NCBI RefSeq assembly: GCF_900113135.1
Contig: NZ_FOOH01000001.1
Coordinates: 372,001-436,000 of the forward strand
Reading direction: 5' to 3'
Source of the DNA: Salegentibacter agarivorans
Lineage (GTDB): Bacteria > Bacteroidota > Bacteroidia > Flavobacteriales > Flavobacteriaceae
Length of the DNA: 64,000 nucleotides
In this document: piece after piece, positions 9,012 to 18,235 of the stretch
How the letters are laid out: every line of letters starts with the position of its first letter
How positions within the stretch are numbered: the first letter of the stretch is position 1
Made by a program: the position numbers and the translations under genes
Notes under the pieces: model-generated
Told to the model about the DNA's origin: nothing
Seen by the model: only the letters and a program-made list of their open reading frames with translations
Databases searched by the model: none

Positions 9012-10070
9012 ATGAACTACCAAAACAAAGTTACACTTATAATTCCCATATTCAATGCTGAAGAATATCTTCACAGGTGTCTTAAGAGTGTTATGGTTCA
9101 AAGATATAAAAATTTTGAAGTCATTTTGATCAATGATGGTTCTTCTGATAATTCAATATCTATAATTCAAAATTTTTTAAATATTGATAATCGTTTCCGG
9201 TATTTTTTTCAAGATAATGCTGGGCCATCTTCGGCGCGTAATCTGGGTATAGAAAAAGCCAGAGGTAAATATCTATCTTTTATAGATGCTGATGATTGGC
9301 TAAGTGGAGATTATATAGAAAAACTAGTAACTCCCATGCAAAATAATAATCCTGATTTGGTTTGTGCGGGTTACTTTGAAGTAAACTCTAATTTTCCTGA
9401 AGGTATTAAATTACACGATTTCCAACCTGAATATTTAAACCGGAAAATTGATAAGAGTTTATTCCAATCAAACTTATTCACTGGTGTTTCTGGAGTATTA
9501 TGGGGAAAGCTTTTTAAGAAGGAAGTTTTTATAAAGAATAATATTCATTTTAATAAAGACATAAAACTCTCTGAAGATTTGTTGGTAATCTTGGAATACT
9601 CAAAGTATATAAATGAAGTATTTATTATTCATAATTCTATTTATTATTACAATAGGTTAAATGAGAATGGATTAAGTAGAAAAGTTAGTATAAATAAATA
9701 CTACGATTTAAAACTTTTTTTGGGGGAATTGGATAAGTTTAGGGAAGAAGTAAGTTTCAAGAACTTTGAAAAAATCAAAACCAGACGCTTATATTCCTTT
9801 ATGATCCAACTGTTAAGAAATAATACAATGTCCAAAGAAGAATATTATAAAGCAGCAGACTTTTTGGTTAAAAACGAAACTTCTTTTACTATAGATACTA
9901 TTGTAGTGAAAAAAATGGACAAAGTAATATTGAAGAATGTTTTTAAAAAAAAATACTTCATTGCCTGGATGTTAACTATGGCGTATGATTTACTAAGTGA
10001 GGTGAAAAATATCAAAAGAAGATTGAGTTTCCATCTTATTAAAATTGCAAAAAAATTAAGTTTTTCTTAA
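9012..10070 (+). CDS. Glycosyltransferase, GT2 family
   Basis: The product has 352 residues and starts MNYQNKVTLIIPIFNAEEYLHRCLKSV, followed by VILINDGSSDNS near residue 40, GPSSARNLGIEKARG near residue 75 and SFIDADDWLSGDYIE near residue 93. These are the standard GT2 donor- and metal-binding motifs. The C-terminal 150 residues have the helical, Lys/Tyr-rich character of capsule GT2 enzymes. It presumably adds one sugar to the lipid-linked repeat unit. The acceptor is unknown. Unlike the GT2 proteins at 6725 and 13713, it belongs to the classical DGSSD branch. Confidence 0.93.
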   Translation: MNYQNKVTLIIPIFNAEEYLHRCLKSVMVQRYKNFEVILINDGSSDNSISIIQNFLNIDNRFRYFFQDNAGPSSARNLGIEKARGKYLSFIDADDWLSGDYIEKLVTPMQNNNPDLVCAGYFEVNSNFPEGIKLHDFQPEYLNRKIDKSLFQSNLFTGVSGVLWGKLFKKEVFIKNNIHFNKDIKLSEDLLVILEYSKYINEVFIIHNSIYYYNRLNENGLSRKVSINKYYDLKLFLGELDKFREEVSFKNFEKIKTRRLYSFMIQLLRNNTMSKEEYYKAADFLVKNETSFTIDTIVVKKMDKVILKNVFKKKYFIAWMLTMAYDLLSEVKNIKRRLSFHLIKIAKKLSFS

Positions 10071-10103
10071 TTGTTTTAAAGTTATTTCCGAAAATAGGTT
10101 TTG

Positions 10104-10111
10104 TACATTTG
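10104..10111 (+). promoter_or_regulatory. Candidate internal promoter, -7 box TACATTTG
   Basis: TACATTTG matches the Bacteroidetes -7 consensus TAnnTTTG exactly and lies in a 98-base gap, 58 bases before the start of the pyruvyl transferase gene. I see no good -33 TTG at the usual spacing (the nearest candidate sequences are weak), so this is only a candidate for an internal start of the second half of the operon. Confidence 0.4.
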
Positions 10112-10168
10112 TACCCCTTTAATTTATGGAAACTTGATTTAAATCTGTCCAAAATATTAATCATATAA

Positions 10169-11293
10169 ATGAAACAAAGAATAGCCCTATTAACTTTACC
10201 ACTGGGGCATAATTATGGAGGTATTATTCAAAATTATGCATTGCAGAAAGTGCTGTCAAAAATGGGTCATGAAGTTTTAACAGTAAATAGAAGAGCAGAT
10301 AACCCCCATTCAAGAATTAAAGTTCTAGCCAGTAAATATAAATCGGATTTTCAAAGAAAGATTTTACAATCTAAAAATCCTAAATACCTTTCATATAATA
10401 CGGTTTTTAAACAAAACTTGAGCTTTATAAATAAATATATAAAATTGTCACCTGAACTCGAGTCTACTGAAGCATTGATTGCCTATTTTAAAAAGGAGAA
10501 ATTTGATGATGTAATAGTTGGAAGTGATCAGGTATGGAGACCTAAATATTCTCCTAATATTTTTAATTTTTATTTAGATTTTATAGAAGGATCTAATATT
10601 AAAAAACTTGCTTATGCGGCTTCATTTGGCACTGAAGAGTGGGAATATTCCAACAAACAAACAAAAAAATGCTCCGAGCTGATTAATCAGTTTAAAGCAG
10701 TTTCAGTAAGAGAAAATTCTGGGGTTCAAATGTCGGGTAAATATCTTAAAATGCAGGATGCAATACTTGCTTTGGATCCAACTTTGCTTTTAGAAGCAGA
10801 AGATTATAGTCAGCTTATAGGTGAGCAACAAAATAGGTCTGGATTATTTACTTATGTACTTGATGACGCAGAAATAAAAAAAGACTTTATAAATAGTTGT
10901 TCAGAATATTTAAAGTTAGAGGTAAGTACGAATCAGGCAAAATACCCTACTCATATCTATAAGAGTGACAAGCCTGAAGACTATATTGTTCCGTCTCTTG
11001 AAGGTTGGCTTCAAGGGTTTAGGGACTCAGATTTTGTAATTACAGATTCTTTTCACGGAACTTTATTCTCAATTATTAATAAAAAACAATTTTTGTCTTT
11101 AGTTAATGTAGATAGGGGAGCCTCAAGATTTGAATCAATTTTGAAACAGTTAGGTTTAGAAGATCGTTTAGTCTATGATGTTAAAAAATTTGATATGGCT
11201 AAATTAGAAAATGAAATTGATTATGCCGAAGTCTACTCAAAACTAAATATTTTAAAAGATCACTCCTTAAACTTTTTAAAAAAGAATATTTAA
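10169..11293 (+). CDS. Polysaccharide pyruvyl transferase family protein
   Basis: This 374-residue protein begins MKQRIALLTLPLGHNYGGIIQNYALQ and contains DDVIVGSDQVWRP near residue 110, KKLAYAASFG near residue 145 and SDFVITDSFHGTLFSIINKK near residue 290. These are hallmark blocks of the PS_pyruv_trans family (CsaB, PssK/PssM-like). Members transfer an enolpyruvyl group from phosphoenolpyruvate to a sugar, giving an acidic ketal on the polymer. It lies among glycosyltransferases and directly before the nitroreductase-like gene. The acceptor sugar is not predictable. Confidence 0.9.
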   Translation: MKQRIALLTLPLGHNYGGIIQNYALQKVLSKMGHEVLTVNRRADNPHSRIKVLASKYKSDFQRKILQSKNPKYLSYNTVFKQNLSFINKYIKLSPELESTEALIAYFKKEKFDDVIVGSDQVWRPKYSPNIFNFYLDFIEGSNIKKLAYAASFGTEEWEYSNKQTKKCSELINQFKAVSVRENSGVQMSGKYLKMQDAILALDPTLLLEAEDYSQLIGEQQNRSGLFTYVLDDAEIKKDFINSCSEYLKLEVSTNQAKYPTHIYKSDKPEDYIVPSLEGWLQGFRDSDFVITDSFHGTLFSIINKKQFLSLVNVDRGASRFESILKQLGLEDRLVYDVKKFDMAKLENEIDYAEVYSKLNILKDHSLNFLKKNI

Positions 11294-11366
11294 GAATTTG
11301 TAGAAGGCTCAACACAGCTATAGTTTATGAAAACTGGTAAGGCTTTCTTATATATTCTCTTTACTT

Positions 11367-12389
11367 ATGAATAAAATTAAAAATTTGTTTAAAAAAACAA
11401 TCGGTCCTAAACTATATAATAAATTTATTTCTGTAGTTATTAATTTATTGGGGGTGAAGACACTTACCCTTAATACATTTGAGGATGCTAAGCTTTTCTA
11501 TAAACATTCTATGGTATTTAAGCAAAATACTTATAATAAAATAGAATCTAAAATAGTATTGCATTATCATGCGATTGAGAAAGGTTTTTTGCATAAAAAT
11601 TTTAGATATAGATTTGGTGAAGACCGGGTGAGAGATTTAATAAAGCTTTTATCTCTGGATGTTATAAGGCAAAATTCCAAAAAAAGTCAAATAGCTTCAG
11701 CCTATTTAGCTATATGTAAATACTACGAAAAGCATGAGTCTGAAAATGTAGATATTTCTGATTTTTATAAATTAGAAGACTATAAATTATTTAAGAAAAT
11801 GGTCACTTTGAATATGACTGTGATCAAAGATTGGGAGAGTGGCTCGTATTTTAATGCGGTGCATCGGGATTTTAAGGATTTTTCAAGGTCTCGCAAAAGT
11901 GTTAGAAACTTTAAAGAAGATAAAGTTTCCTTAGATACAATAGAGAAAGTTATTGAATTAGCGAAAAATGCACCTTCTGTATGTAACAGGCAACCTACCA
12001 AAGTTTACTATTTAGAAAATAAAGATAAAATAGATAGGATACTAAATATACAGGGAGGTTTAACCGGTTATACGAAAGAAATAAATCAAATGTTTGTAGT
12101 AGTTGCAGACAGGAACTATTTCTATTCCATAGGAGAGAGAAATCAATTATATATTGATGGAGGGCTATTTATTATGAATTTGCTTTATGCTTTACATTAT
12201 TATAAAGTAGCAGCCTGTCCTGCGCATTGGGGGCATCCTATAGAAAAAGATAAGGAAATTTTAGAAGTAATACCTCTCTTAGAATCTGAAAAGGTTTTGT
12301 GTATTATCCCTATAGGCTTCCCTGCCGATTCATTTAAAACAACCTTGTCTTTAAGAAGAGAAAATGATGAGATTTTGAAAATAGTATAA
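11367..12389 (+). CDS. Nitroreductase-family flavoprotein with N-terminal extension
   Basis: The C-terminal half of this 340-residue protein is a nitroreductase fold. RSRKSVRNFKEDKVSLDTIEKVIELAKNAPS (from about residue 172) is the FMN-binding start, followed by NRQPTKVYYL and a C-terminal glycine/proline segment near IPIGFP. The first 165 residues are not recognisable to me and may form a separate helical domain. Such proteins are sometimes found beside pyruvyl transferases in exopolysaccharide loci. The reaction here is unknown; reduction or oxidation of a sugar or of a modifying group is possible. Typical stand-alone nitroreductases have about 200 residues. Confidence 0.8.
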   Translation: MNKIKNLFKKTIGPKLYNKFISVVINLLGVKTLTLNTFEDAKLFYKHSMVFKQNTYNKIESKIVLHYHAIEKGFLHKNFRYRFGEDRVRDLIKLLSLDVIRQNSKKSQIASAYLAICKYYEKHESENVDISDFYKLEDYKLFKKMVTLNMTVIKDWESGSYFNAVHRDFKDFSRSRKSVRNFKEDKVSLDTIEKVIELAKNAPSVCNRQPTKVYYLENKDKIDRILNIQGGLTGYTKEINQMFVVVADRNYFYSIGERNQLYIDGGLFIMNLLYALHYYKVAACPAHWGHPIEKDKEILEVIPLLESEKVLCIIPIGFPADSFKTTLSLRRENDEILKIV

Positions 12390-12489
12390 TTTGAAAAATT
12401 ATGCTACAACGCAGGAAATAATAGCATATAGCACTTAAACTGTATAGGTGTAATATAATTAGAAATAACTATTACTAACGCTTATCAAG

Positions 12490-13698
12490 GTGAATAAACA
12501 GAATAAAATAAAAATACTTTTTGTCATTGAATCTTTAAGCTTAGCGGGTAGTGAAAAAAGTTTAATCGCGTTACTATCCAACCTGGATTCTAACTTGTAT
12601 GATGTGGAACTTCAATTATTTAGTTATGGAGGTGAATTGGAAAGTTTGCTGCCCAGTTATGTGAACTTATTACCCCCTTTATCTTATACTAAATTTGTTA
12701 AAAAATCCCTAGTTCAAAATATTCTATCATTTAATTTACGTTTTTTATGGTCTAAACTTACTTATACCATAAGATTGCGGGTAGGGAAGAGAAATGTCAC
12801 TGATACGGCAAAACTTTATTGGAGTACAGTGCATAGGGCCTTTAAGAAATATGATTATAATTACGATATTGCTATTGCCTACGCCCAGGGAGTTCCTACT
12901 TACTACGTAGTTGATAAAATAAAAGCTCAAAAGAAAATTACCTGGGTAAATGCTAATTTGCAATTAAGTAAGCGCAGCTTGTCTTTTGAAGAAAAGTACT
13001 ACAGTCAGTTTGATAATATTGTTTCTGTTTCTAAAATAAACAAGCAACATTTTGCGAAAATATTTCCTTTTCTTACTGAAAGGCTTTGGTTGATTCCAGA
13101 CATGCTTGATGTTTCAAATATTTATGGCATGGCTGATATGTTTCAGGTCGATTTTAAAAAGAATACTTTTAATATATTAACAGTTTCACGTCTGGAAAAA
13201 GGAATGAAGGGTTTAGATATTACGATGGAAACCTGTAGATTGTTAAAGGAAAGTGGAATTGATTTCCATTGGTATATTATAGGTAAAGGTTCTTACCGCT
13301 CTGAAATGCAAGAGTTTATAGGTGTTAATGAGCTTTCCTCTCATTTGACACTTTTAGGTACAACCACTAATCCATACCCTTATTTTAAAGCGGCCGACTT
13401 ATACGTACAAACATCACGTTCGGAAAGTTATGGTATTTCAATTGCCGAAGCTAGATTGCTAAATACACCAATCGTAACTACGCGATTTGATACTGTTTAT
13501 AATCAGATGGTAGAAGGTAAAAATGGATTGGTGACAGACCTGAACCCTGAAGCAGTAGCTTGTGGAATTATAGAAATAATGAAGGACAAAGGCTTATATA
13601 GTTCAATTGTAAATTATTTACGGAAGGAACCTAAAGAGAGTAGCGAAACGATAAAACGTTTTGATTCGATGATTAGCAAATTAATTGCTTCTAACTGA
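12490..13698 (+). CDS. Glycosyltransferase, GT4 family
   Basis: This 402-residue GT-B enzyme probably starts at GTG (12490), giving MNKQNKIKILFVIESLSLAGSEKSLIALL. The C-terminal domain has NILTVSRLEKGMKGLDI near residue 228, WYIIGKGSYRSEM and the donor-site motif TSRSESYGISIAEARLL near residue 307. It resembles the GT4 at 7660 along most of its length. It is followed after 14 bases by a GT2 that resembles the GT2 at 6725, so a GT2/GT4 pair is present twice in the operon with the gene order reversed. Confidence 0.9.
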   Translation: MNKQNKIKILFVIESLSLAGSEKSLIALLSNLDSNLYDVELQLFSYGGELESLLPSYVNLLPPLSYTKFVKKSLVQNILSFNLRFLWSKLTYTIRLRVGKRNVTDTAKLYWSTVHRAFKKYDYNYDIAIAYAQGVPTYYVVDKIKAQKKITWVNANLQLSKRSLSFEEKYYSQFDNIVSVSKINKQHFAKIFPFLTERLWLIPDMLDVSNIYGMADMFQVDFKKNTFNILTVSRLEKGMKGLDITMETCRLLKESGIDFHWYIIGKGSYRSEMQEFIGVNELSSHLTLLGTTTNPYPYFKAADLYVQTSRSESYGISIAEARLLNTPIVTTRFDTVYNQMVEGKNGLVTDLNPEAVACGIIEIMKDKGLYSSIVNYLRKEPKESSETIKRFDSMISKLIASN

Positions 13699-13712
13699 AT
13701 TTGTAGTAAAAA

Positions 13713-14597
13713 ATGGATAAAGTTTCAGTAAGCATTTGTTGTTTAACTTATAACCATGAGCATTATATAGAAGAATGCTTAAAGGGTTTTTTGATGCAGC
13801 AAACCAACTTCTCTTTTGAAATTCTTATACATGATGATGCTTCTACCGATAATACCCTGGAGATTATTACGAATTATGAAAAAAAGCATCCGGAGTTATT
13901 TAGAGTAGTCAAACAAAACGTCAATCAATTTTCTCAGGGAATTCAACCTTTTTTTAAGTTTTTGTTTCCAATCGCTAACGGAAAGTATATCGCTTATTGT
14001 GAAGGAGACGATTTTTGGACCGATCCTTTAAAATTGCAAAAACAGGTTGATTTTATGGAAAGAAATGAACACATCCAGATTTGCAGTACTAATTATAATA
14101 TTTTAAGAGGAAATCGATTAATTAAAAGTTTAAGAAAAACAAAATTGCAAATTTTTAGTCAGTATGATCTTATTTTAAAAAACAGAACCGGAACCTTAAC
14201 CGGCTTAATTAGAAACAATTTTAAAATCCCGAATTATTTATCAGAAGCAGCGATAGGAGATTTAAGTTTGTTATTATTTCTTACTGGGAACAAGGGTAAA
14301 TTAGCAGTTTTACCCTTTAATTCAGCGGTATTTCGGGTAAATGAGAAGGGTATATATAGTGGAGCAAGCATAGGCGAAAATATGCAAAAGGGATTTTCCG
14401 ATAAAATTTTATTTTTAAAGCATAATAAAAAAGATCCACTATTCCTTTTTTATTCTATAATTGGTTACTTTAAACAATCTTCTACTTATTTTATAAAAGC
14501 ATTTTTTAAAAATTCTTCTGCTAATTTTCGGTATGCAAAAATTTACTTAAAAGAAATTTCAAATTTAGTTCAGGTTTACTTAAGGAAGTCAAATTAA
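13713..14597 (+). CDS. Glycosyltransferase, GT2 family
   Basis: This 294-residue GT-A enzyme begins MDKVSVSICCLTYNHEHYIEECLKGFLMQQ and carries EILIHDDASTDNT near residue 38 and IAYCEGDDFWTDPLKLQKQVDF near residue 92. It is a close paralogue of the GT2 at 6725. The two genes probably arose by duplication and now have different acceptor or donor specificity. The last 80 residues are basic and amphipathic, which would suit membrane association. It starts 14 bases after the previous GT4. Confidence 0.92.
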   Translation: MDKVSVSICCLTYNHEHYIEECLKGFLMQQTNFSFEILIHDDASTDNTLEIITNYEKKHPELFRVVKQNVNQFSQGIQPFFKFLFPIANGKYIAYCEGDDFWTDPLKLQKQVDFMERNEHIQICSTNYNILRGNRLIKSLRKTKLQIFSQYDLILKNRTGTLTGLIRNNFKIPNYLSEAAIGDLSLLLFLTGNKGKLAVLPFNSAVFRVNEKGIYSGASIGENMQKGFSDKILFLKHNKKDPLFLFYSIIGYFKQSSTYFIKAFFKNSSANFRYAKIYLKEISNLVQVYLRKSN

Positions 14598-14607
14598 TTA
14601 AAAGTGT

Positions 14608-15687
14608 ATGAAACTTTTATATATTACAAATGGTATTTCCGGATCGGGAGGTTTAGAAAAGGTATTGTCTATCAAGACAAATCTTTTGATAGAAAAGTAT
14701 GGTTATGAGGTAAGTATAATTTCTTTAAATGAAGAAAATTTATCTACCTTTTATTCTTTTAATAAAAATATTATGTTTTATAATATTAAAATAAATAATG
14801 GCCTTGCTGTGAAATTAAAAGATTATATAGAAGGACTTCAGCGAATTGTTCAGGATTTTCAGCCCGATATTATTTCTGTTTGTGATGATGGTCTGAAAGG
14901 ATTATTTCTTCCCTTACTATTAAAAAAAAATATAATATATATTTACGAAAGGCATGCTTCCAAGGAAATGAATTTTAAAAATCCGAAAAGCATAAAATCA
15001 TGGATTATAAGTAATTTAATGAACTATGGAGCTGGTTTGTATGATAAATTTATTGTACTTACCGATTCTAATAAAAAAGAATGGAAAACGAACAATATAA
15101 CTTCAATTCCTAATCCACTTTCGTTTTATCCTTCTCAGGTTGCTCAGGAGCAAAATGAAAAAAAGGTTATTATGGTGGGTAGTCATAGTTATATAAAGGG
15201 TCTTGATAGATTGTTGAATATTTGGGCACAGGTATATATGGGAAACCCACGCTGGAGCTTAGAAATCTATGGAAAGAAAGATAAAGATAGAACCTTTATT
15301 CGATTAGCAGATAATCTCAATTTGACATCTTCGGTAAAATTCTTTGATCCGGTTAATGATATTGAAAGTAAATATTTGCAAGCATCCATTTTTGCTTTAG
15401 CTTCCCGATCAGAGGGGTTTGGAATGGTAATAATTGAAGCTATGGCTTGCGGTTTAGCTTGTATAGCCTATGATTGCCCCAGTGGTCCCAGGGATATTAT
15501 TACCGATGGCATTGACGGTTTCCTTATTCCTAATGGAGACGAGAAGGTCTTTGTTGAAAAATTACAATTATTAATGAAAGATGATAATCTAAGGTCCAGG
15601 ATGGGGGAAATGGCTAGAAAAAAGGCGTTAAAGTATAAGCCTGAGAATATTTTACCAAAATGGAATAATTTATATAAAAGTCTTTAG
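14608..15687 (+). CDS. Glycosyltransferase, GT4 family
   Basis: This GT-B enzyme has 359 residues. The N-terminus MKLLYITNGISGSGGLEKVLSIKTNLL holds the glycine-rich acceptor loop. The C-terminal domain has KKVIMVGSHSYIKGLDRLL near residue 190 and the donor-binding segment ASRSEGFGMVIIEAMACG near residue 264, then YDCPSGPRDII. It shares its layout, including the DCPSGP/DCPTGP block, with the next gene, which starts one base after its stop. The two are probably a tandem duplication. The GLEKVLS type of N-terminus is common among amylovoran-like and capsule GT4 enzymes. Confidence 0.92.
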   Translation: MKLLYITNGISGSGGLEKVLSIKTNLLIEKYGYEVSIISLNEENLSTFYSFNKNIMFYNIKINNGLAVKLKDYIEGLQRIVQDFQPDIISVCDDGLKGLFLPLLLKKNIIYIYERHASKEMNFKNPKSIKSWIISNLMNYGAGLYDKFIVLTDSNKKEWKTNNITSIPNPLSFYPSQVAQEQNEKKVIMVGSHSYIKGLDRLLNIWAQVYMGNPRWSLEIYGKKDKDRTFIRLADNLNLTSSVKFFDPVNDIESKYLQASIFALASRSEGFGMVIIEAMACGLACIAYDCPSGPRDIITDGIDGFLIPNGDEKVFVEKLQLLMKDDNLRSRMGEMARKKALKYKPENILPKWNNLYKSL

Positions 15688-15688
15688 T

Positions 15689-16792
15689 TTGAATATAGTA
15701 TTTATTACCGATCAACTTTATAAAGCCGGTGGAATCGAGAGGGTGTTAAGCTTAAAGGCCAATTATATGGCTCGAGTTTTTAATTGGGATATTACAATTT
15801 TAACAAGTGAGCAAAAGGGGAAACAAACTTATTTTGAATTAAACTCAAAAATTGATCTAATAGATATTAGCATAAACTATAATAGGGACAAAAGTTATTT
15901 TAGCTTTGAAAATTTAAAAAGAATACCCAAACATTTACTTGAACTTCGCAAAACTATAAATAAAATAGAGCCGGATTATGTTATTTCGGTTAGTTTTGGA
16001 CTGGATTTTTATTGGTTGCCGTTCATTAACAAATCAATTAAAAAGGTCAAAGAATTCCATTCCAGTAGATATTATGATTTTTATCAGAATAGATCTATAA
16101 AACAAAAATGGAAGCTAAAAATTAGGGCTTATATAGAAAATAAATATGACCGATTAATAATATTAAATCAGGGAGAAAAACAATATTATAAAAATAGAGA
16201 TATAAGTGTCATTCCGAATCCCGCTCCAAATACTAAGGGAACTCCAGCCAAACTAGATACTAAAAAAGTTATGGCGGCGGGTAGAATTGCACCGGTTAAG
16301 GGTTTTGATACATTAGTTGCGGCCTGGGAATTGGTAGTTGAAAAACATCCGGAATGGCAATTGGATATTTTCGGAGATGATTATTTAGGAACAACTGAAA
16401 AATTAAATAGAATGATTTTTGCGCGTGGTCTGGAAAATTCTGTTCGTTTAATGGGGGTTACGCCTAATATTGTAAATGAAATGAAAAATTACAGCCTCTA
16501 TTTAATGACCTCTGAAACAGAATGTTTTCCAATGGTATTACTAGAGTCAATGTCGGTTGGATTACCGGTAGTGTCTTTTGACTGTCCTACAGGACCAAAA
16601 TTTATATTACTGGAAGAGCAGGCAGAATTACTGGTGCCCGATCAGAATGTTGAGGTATTTGCTGATAAGGTGTCTCGTCTTATAAGCAATAAATCTAGCA
16701 GACTATATTATGGCAGGCAAGCCCAAAAAGTAGCAAAGGAGTTTAGCCTTGACAGAATCATGAAAATTTGGAAAAATACTTTAGTTAAGTAA
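15689..16792 (+). CDS. Glycosyltransferase, GT4 family
   Basis: This 367-residue enzyme probably starts at TTG (15689), one base after the previous stop; translation as MNIVFITDQLYKAGGIERVLSLKANYM matches the N-terminus of its neighbour at 14608. KVMAAGRIAPVKGFDTLV (near residue 195) and TSETECFPMVLLESMSVGLPVV (near residue 273) are the GT-B C-terminal motifs, followed by DCPTGPKFIL. The very tight spacing suggests translational coupling with the previous gene. Sugar specificity is unknown. Confidence 0.91.
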   Translation: MNIVFITDQLYKAGGIERVLSLKANYMARVFNWDITILTSEQKGKQTYFELNSKIDLIDISINYNRDKSYFSFENLKRIPKHLLELRKTINKIEPDYVISVSFGLDFYWLPFINKSIKKVKEFHSSRYYDFYQNRSIKQKWKLKIRAYIENKYDRLIILNQGEKQYYKNRDISVIPNPAPNTKGTPAKLDTKKVMAAGRIAPVKGFDTLVAAWELVVEKHPEWQLDIFGDDYLGTTEKLNRMIFARGLENSVRLMGVTPNIVNEMKNYSLYLMTSETECFPMVLLESMSVGLPVVSFDCPTGPKFILLEEQAELLVPDQNVEVFADKVSRLISNKSSRLYYGRQAQKVAKEFSLDRIMKIWKNTLVK

Positions 16793-16807
16793 AAAAACTT
16801 CTAAATT

Positions 16808-18235
16808 ATGGTTTTTAATTCTTTTGAATATCTTTTATTTCTACCCATTGCATTTTTTCTTTATTGGTTTGTTTTTAATAAACGAATAACCAGCCAAAAC
16901 TTATTGCTTTTAATTTTAAGTTATATTTTTTACGGATGGTGGGATTGGCGATTTTTATCCTTAATTGCATTTAGCTCTTTTGTTGACTATCATGCGGGAA
17001 TTTATATTTACCGTGCAAAGAGGGATCAAATAAAAAAACTATGGCTTTGGTTAAGTATTTTAGTAAACCTTGGTTTTTTAGGAGTTTTTAAGTATTACAA
17101 TTTTTTTGCTGAATCTTTTGCAGGGCTGTTTTTAAATTTTGGATATGAAGTTGACGCTTTAACTCTGGATATAATTCTACCCGTAGGAATAAGTTTTTAT
17201 ACCTTTCAAACTATGAGTTACACTATAGATATTTATAGAAGAAGACTTGTACCTACAACCAATATGCTGCATTTTTTTACTTTTGTAAGCTTTTTTCCAC
17301 AGCTTGTTGCTGGCCCAATAGAACGTGCAACAAATTTATTACCACAATTTCATAAAAAAAGATTTTTTGATTATGCCTTTGCTGCTGAGGGACTTCGTCA
17401 AATTTTATGGGGATTATTTAAGAAAGTAGTGATTGCAGATAATAGTGCTATTATTGTTAATCAAGTATTTGAAAATTATCATGAACTTGGGCCGGTTGAT
17501 TTAATAGTTGGGGCGGTATTCTTTACATTTCAGATTTATGGCGATTTTTCTGGTTACTCAGACATAGCAATAGGTACTGCAAAGCTTTTTGGTTTTAAAT
17601 TAATGCAGAATTTTGCCTTCCCCTATTTTTCCAGAGACATTTCAGAGTTTTGGAGACGTTGGCATATCTCTTTATCAACCTGGTTCCGTGATTACTTATA
17701 TATTCCCCTGGGAGGTAGTAAGGGTGGAAAATGGATGACTTTACGAAATATTTTTATAATTTTTATTGTTAGCGGTCTTTGGCACGGTGCTAATTGGACA
17801 TTTGTAGTGTGGGGTGGCTTAAATGCTCTTTATATGGTACCTTTGATCATCTTTAATTTGAATAGATATCATACTTCGGACATCTCTAAACATCAGTTGT
17901 TGCCAAATATTTCTCAGTTATTCAATATTATATTAACCTTTGTGCTTACCTGTTTAGCTTTTATATTTTTTCGCTCGCTAAGTATTAAAGATGCCTGGGA
18001 ATACCTTTCCGGGATTTTTATAATTGAAGGTTGGGCATATCCCACAGTAGATATAAGAATTCTTGTATTTGTTTTCTTTATGTTGATCGTGGAATGGTTT
18101 AATCGAGACAGATCATTTGGATTGTCAATTTCAAATTTACCAATAATTGCGCGTTGGCTCATTTATATAAGTATTTTAATGATTTTAATTCTCTTTGGAA
18201 AAAGTTCTGATTCCTTTATATATTTTCAATTTTAA
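16808..18235 (+). CDS. MBOAT-family O-acyltransferase (AlgI-like)
   Basis: This 475-residue polytopic membrane protein begins MVFNSFEYLLFLPIAFFLYWFVF, typical of AlgI. It carries YTFQTMSYTIDIYRR near residue 140, FPQLVAGPIERA near residue 165, FWRRWHISLSTWFRDYLYIPLGG near residue 285 and GLWHGANWTFVVWG near residue 325. The His in the last motif is the conserved catalytic residue of membrane-bound O-acyltransferases. It should pass acyl (usually acetyl) groups across the inner membrane to the polysaccharide. Its partner is probably the next gene, which overlaps its stop by one base. Confidence 0.93.
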   Translation: MVFNSFEYLLFLPIAFFLYWFVFNKRITSQNLLLLILSYIFYGWWDWRFLSLIAFSSFVDYHAGIYIYRAKRDQIKKLWLWLSILVNLGFLGVFKYYNFFAESFAGLFLNFGYEVDALTLDIILPVGISFYTFQTMSYTIDIYRRRLVPTTNMLHFFTFVSFFPQLVAGPIERATNLLPQFHKKRFFDYAFAAEGLRQILWGLFKKVVIADNSAIIVNQVFENYHELGPVDLIVGAVFFTFQIYGDFSGYSDIAIGTAKLFGFKLMQNFAFPYFSRDISEFWRRWHISLSTWFRDYLYIPLGGSKGGKWMTLRNIFIIFIVSGLWHGANWTFVVWGGLNALYMVPLIIFNLNRYHTSDISKHQLLPNISQLFNIILTFVLTCLAFIFFRSLSIKDAWEYLSGIFIIEGWAYPTVDIRILVFVFFMLIVEWFNRDRSFGLSISNLPIIARWLIYISILMILILFGKSSDSFIYFQF

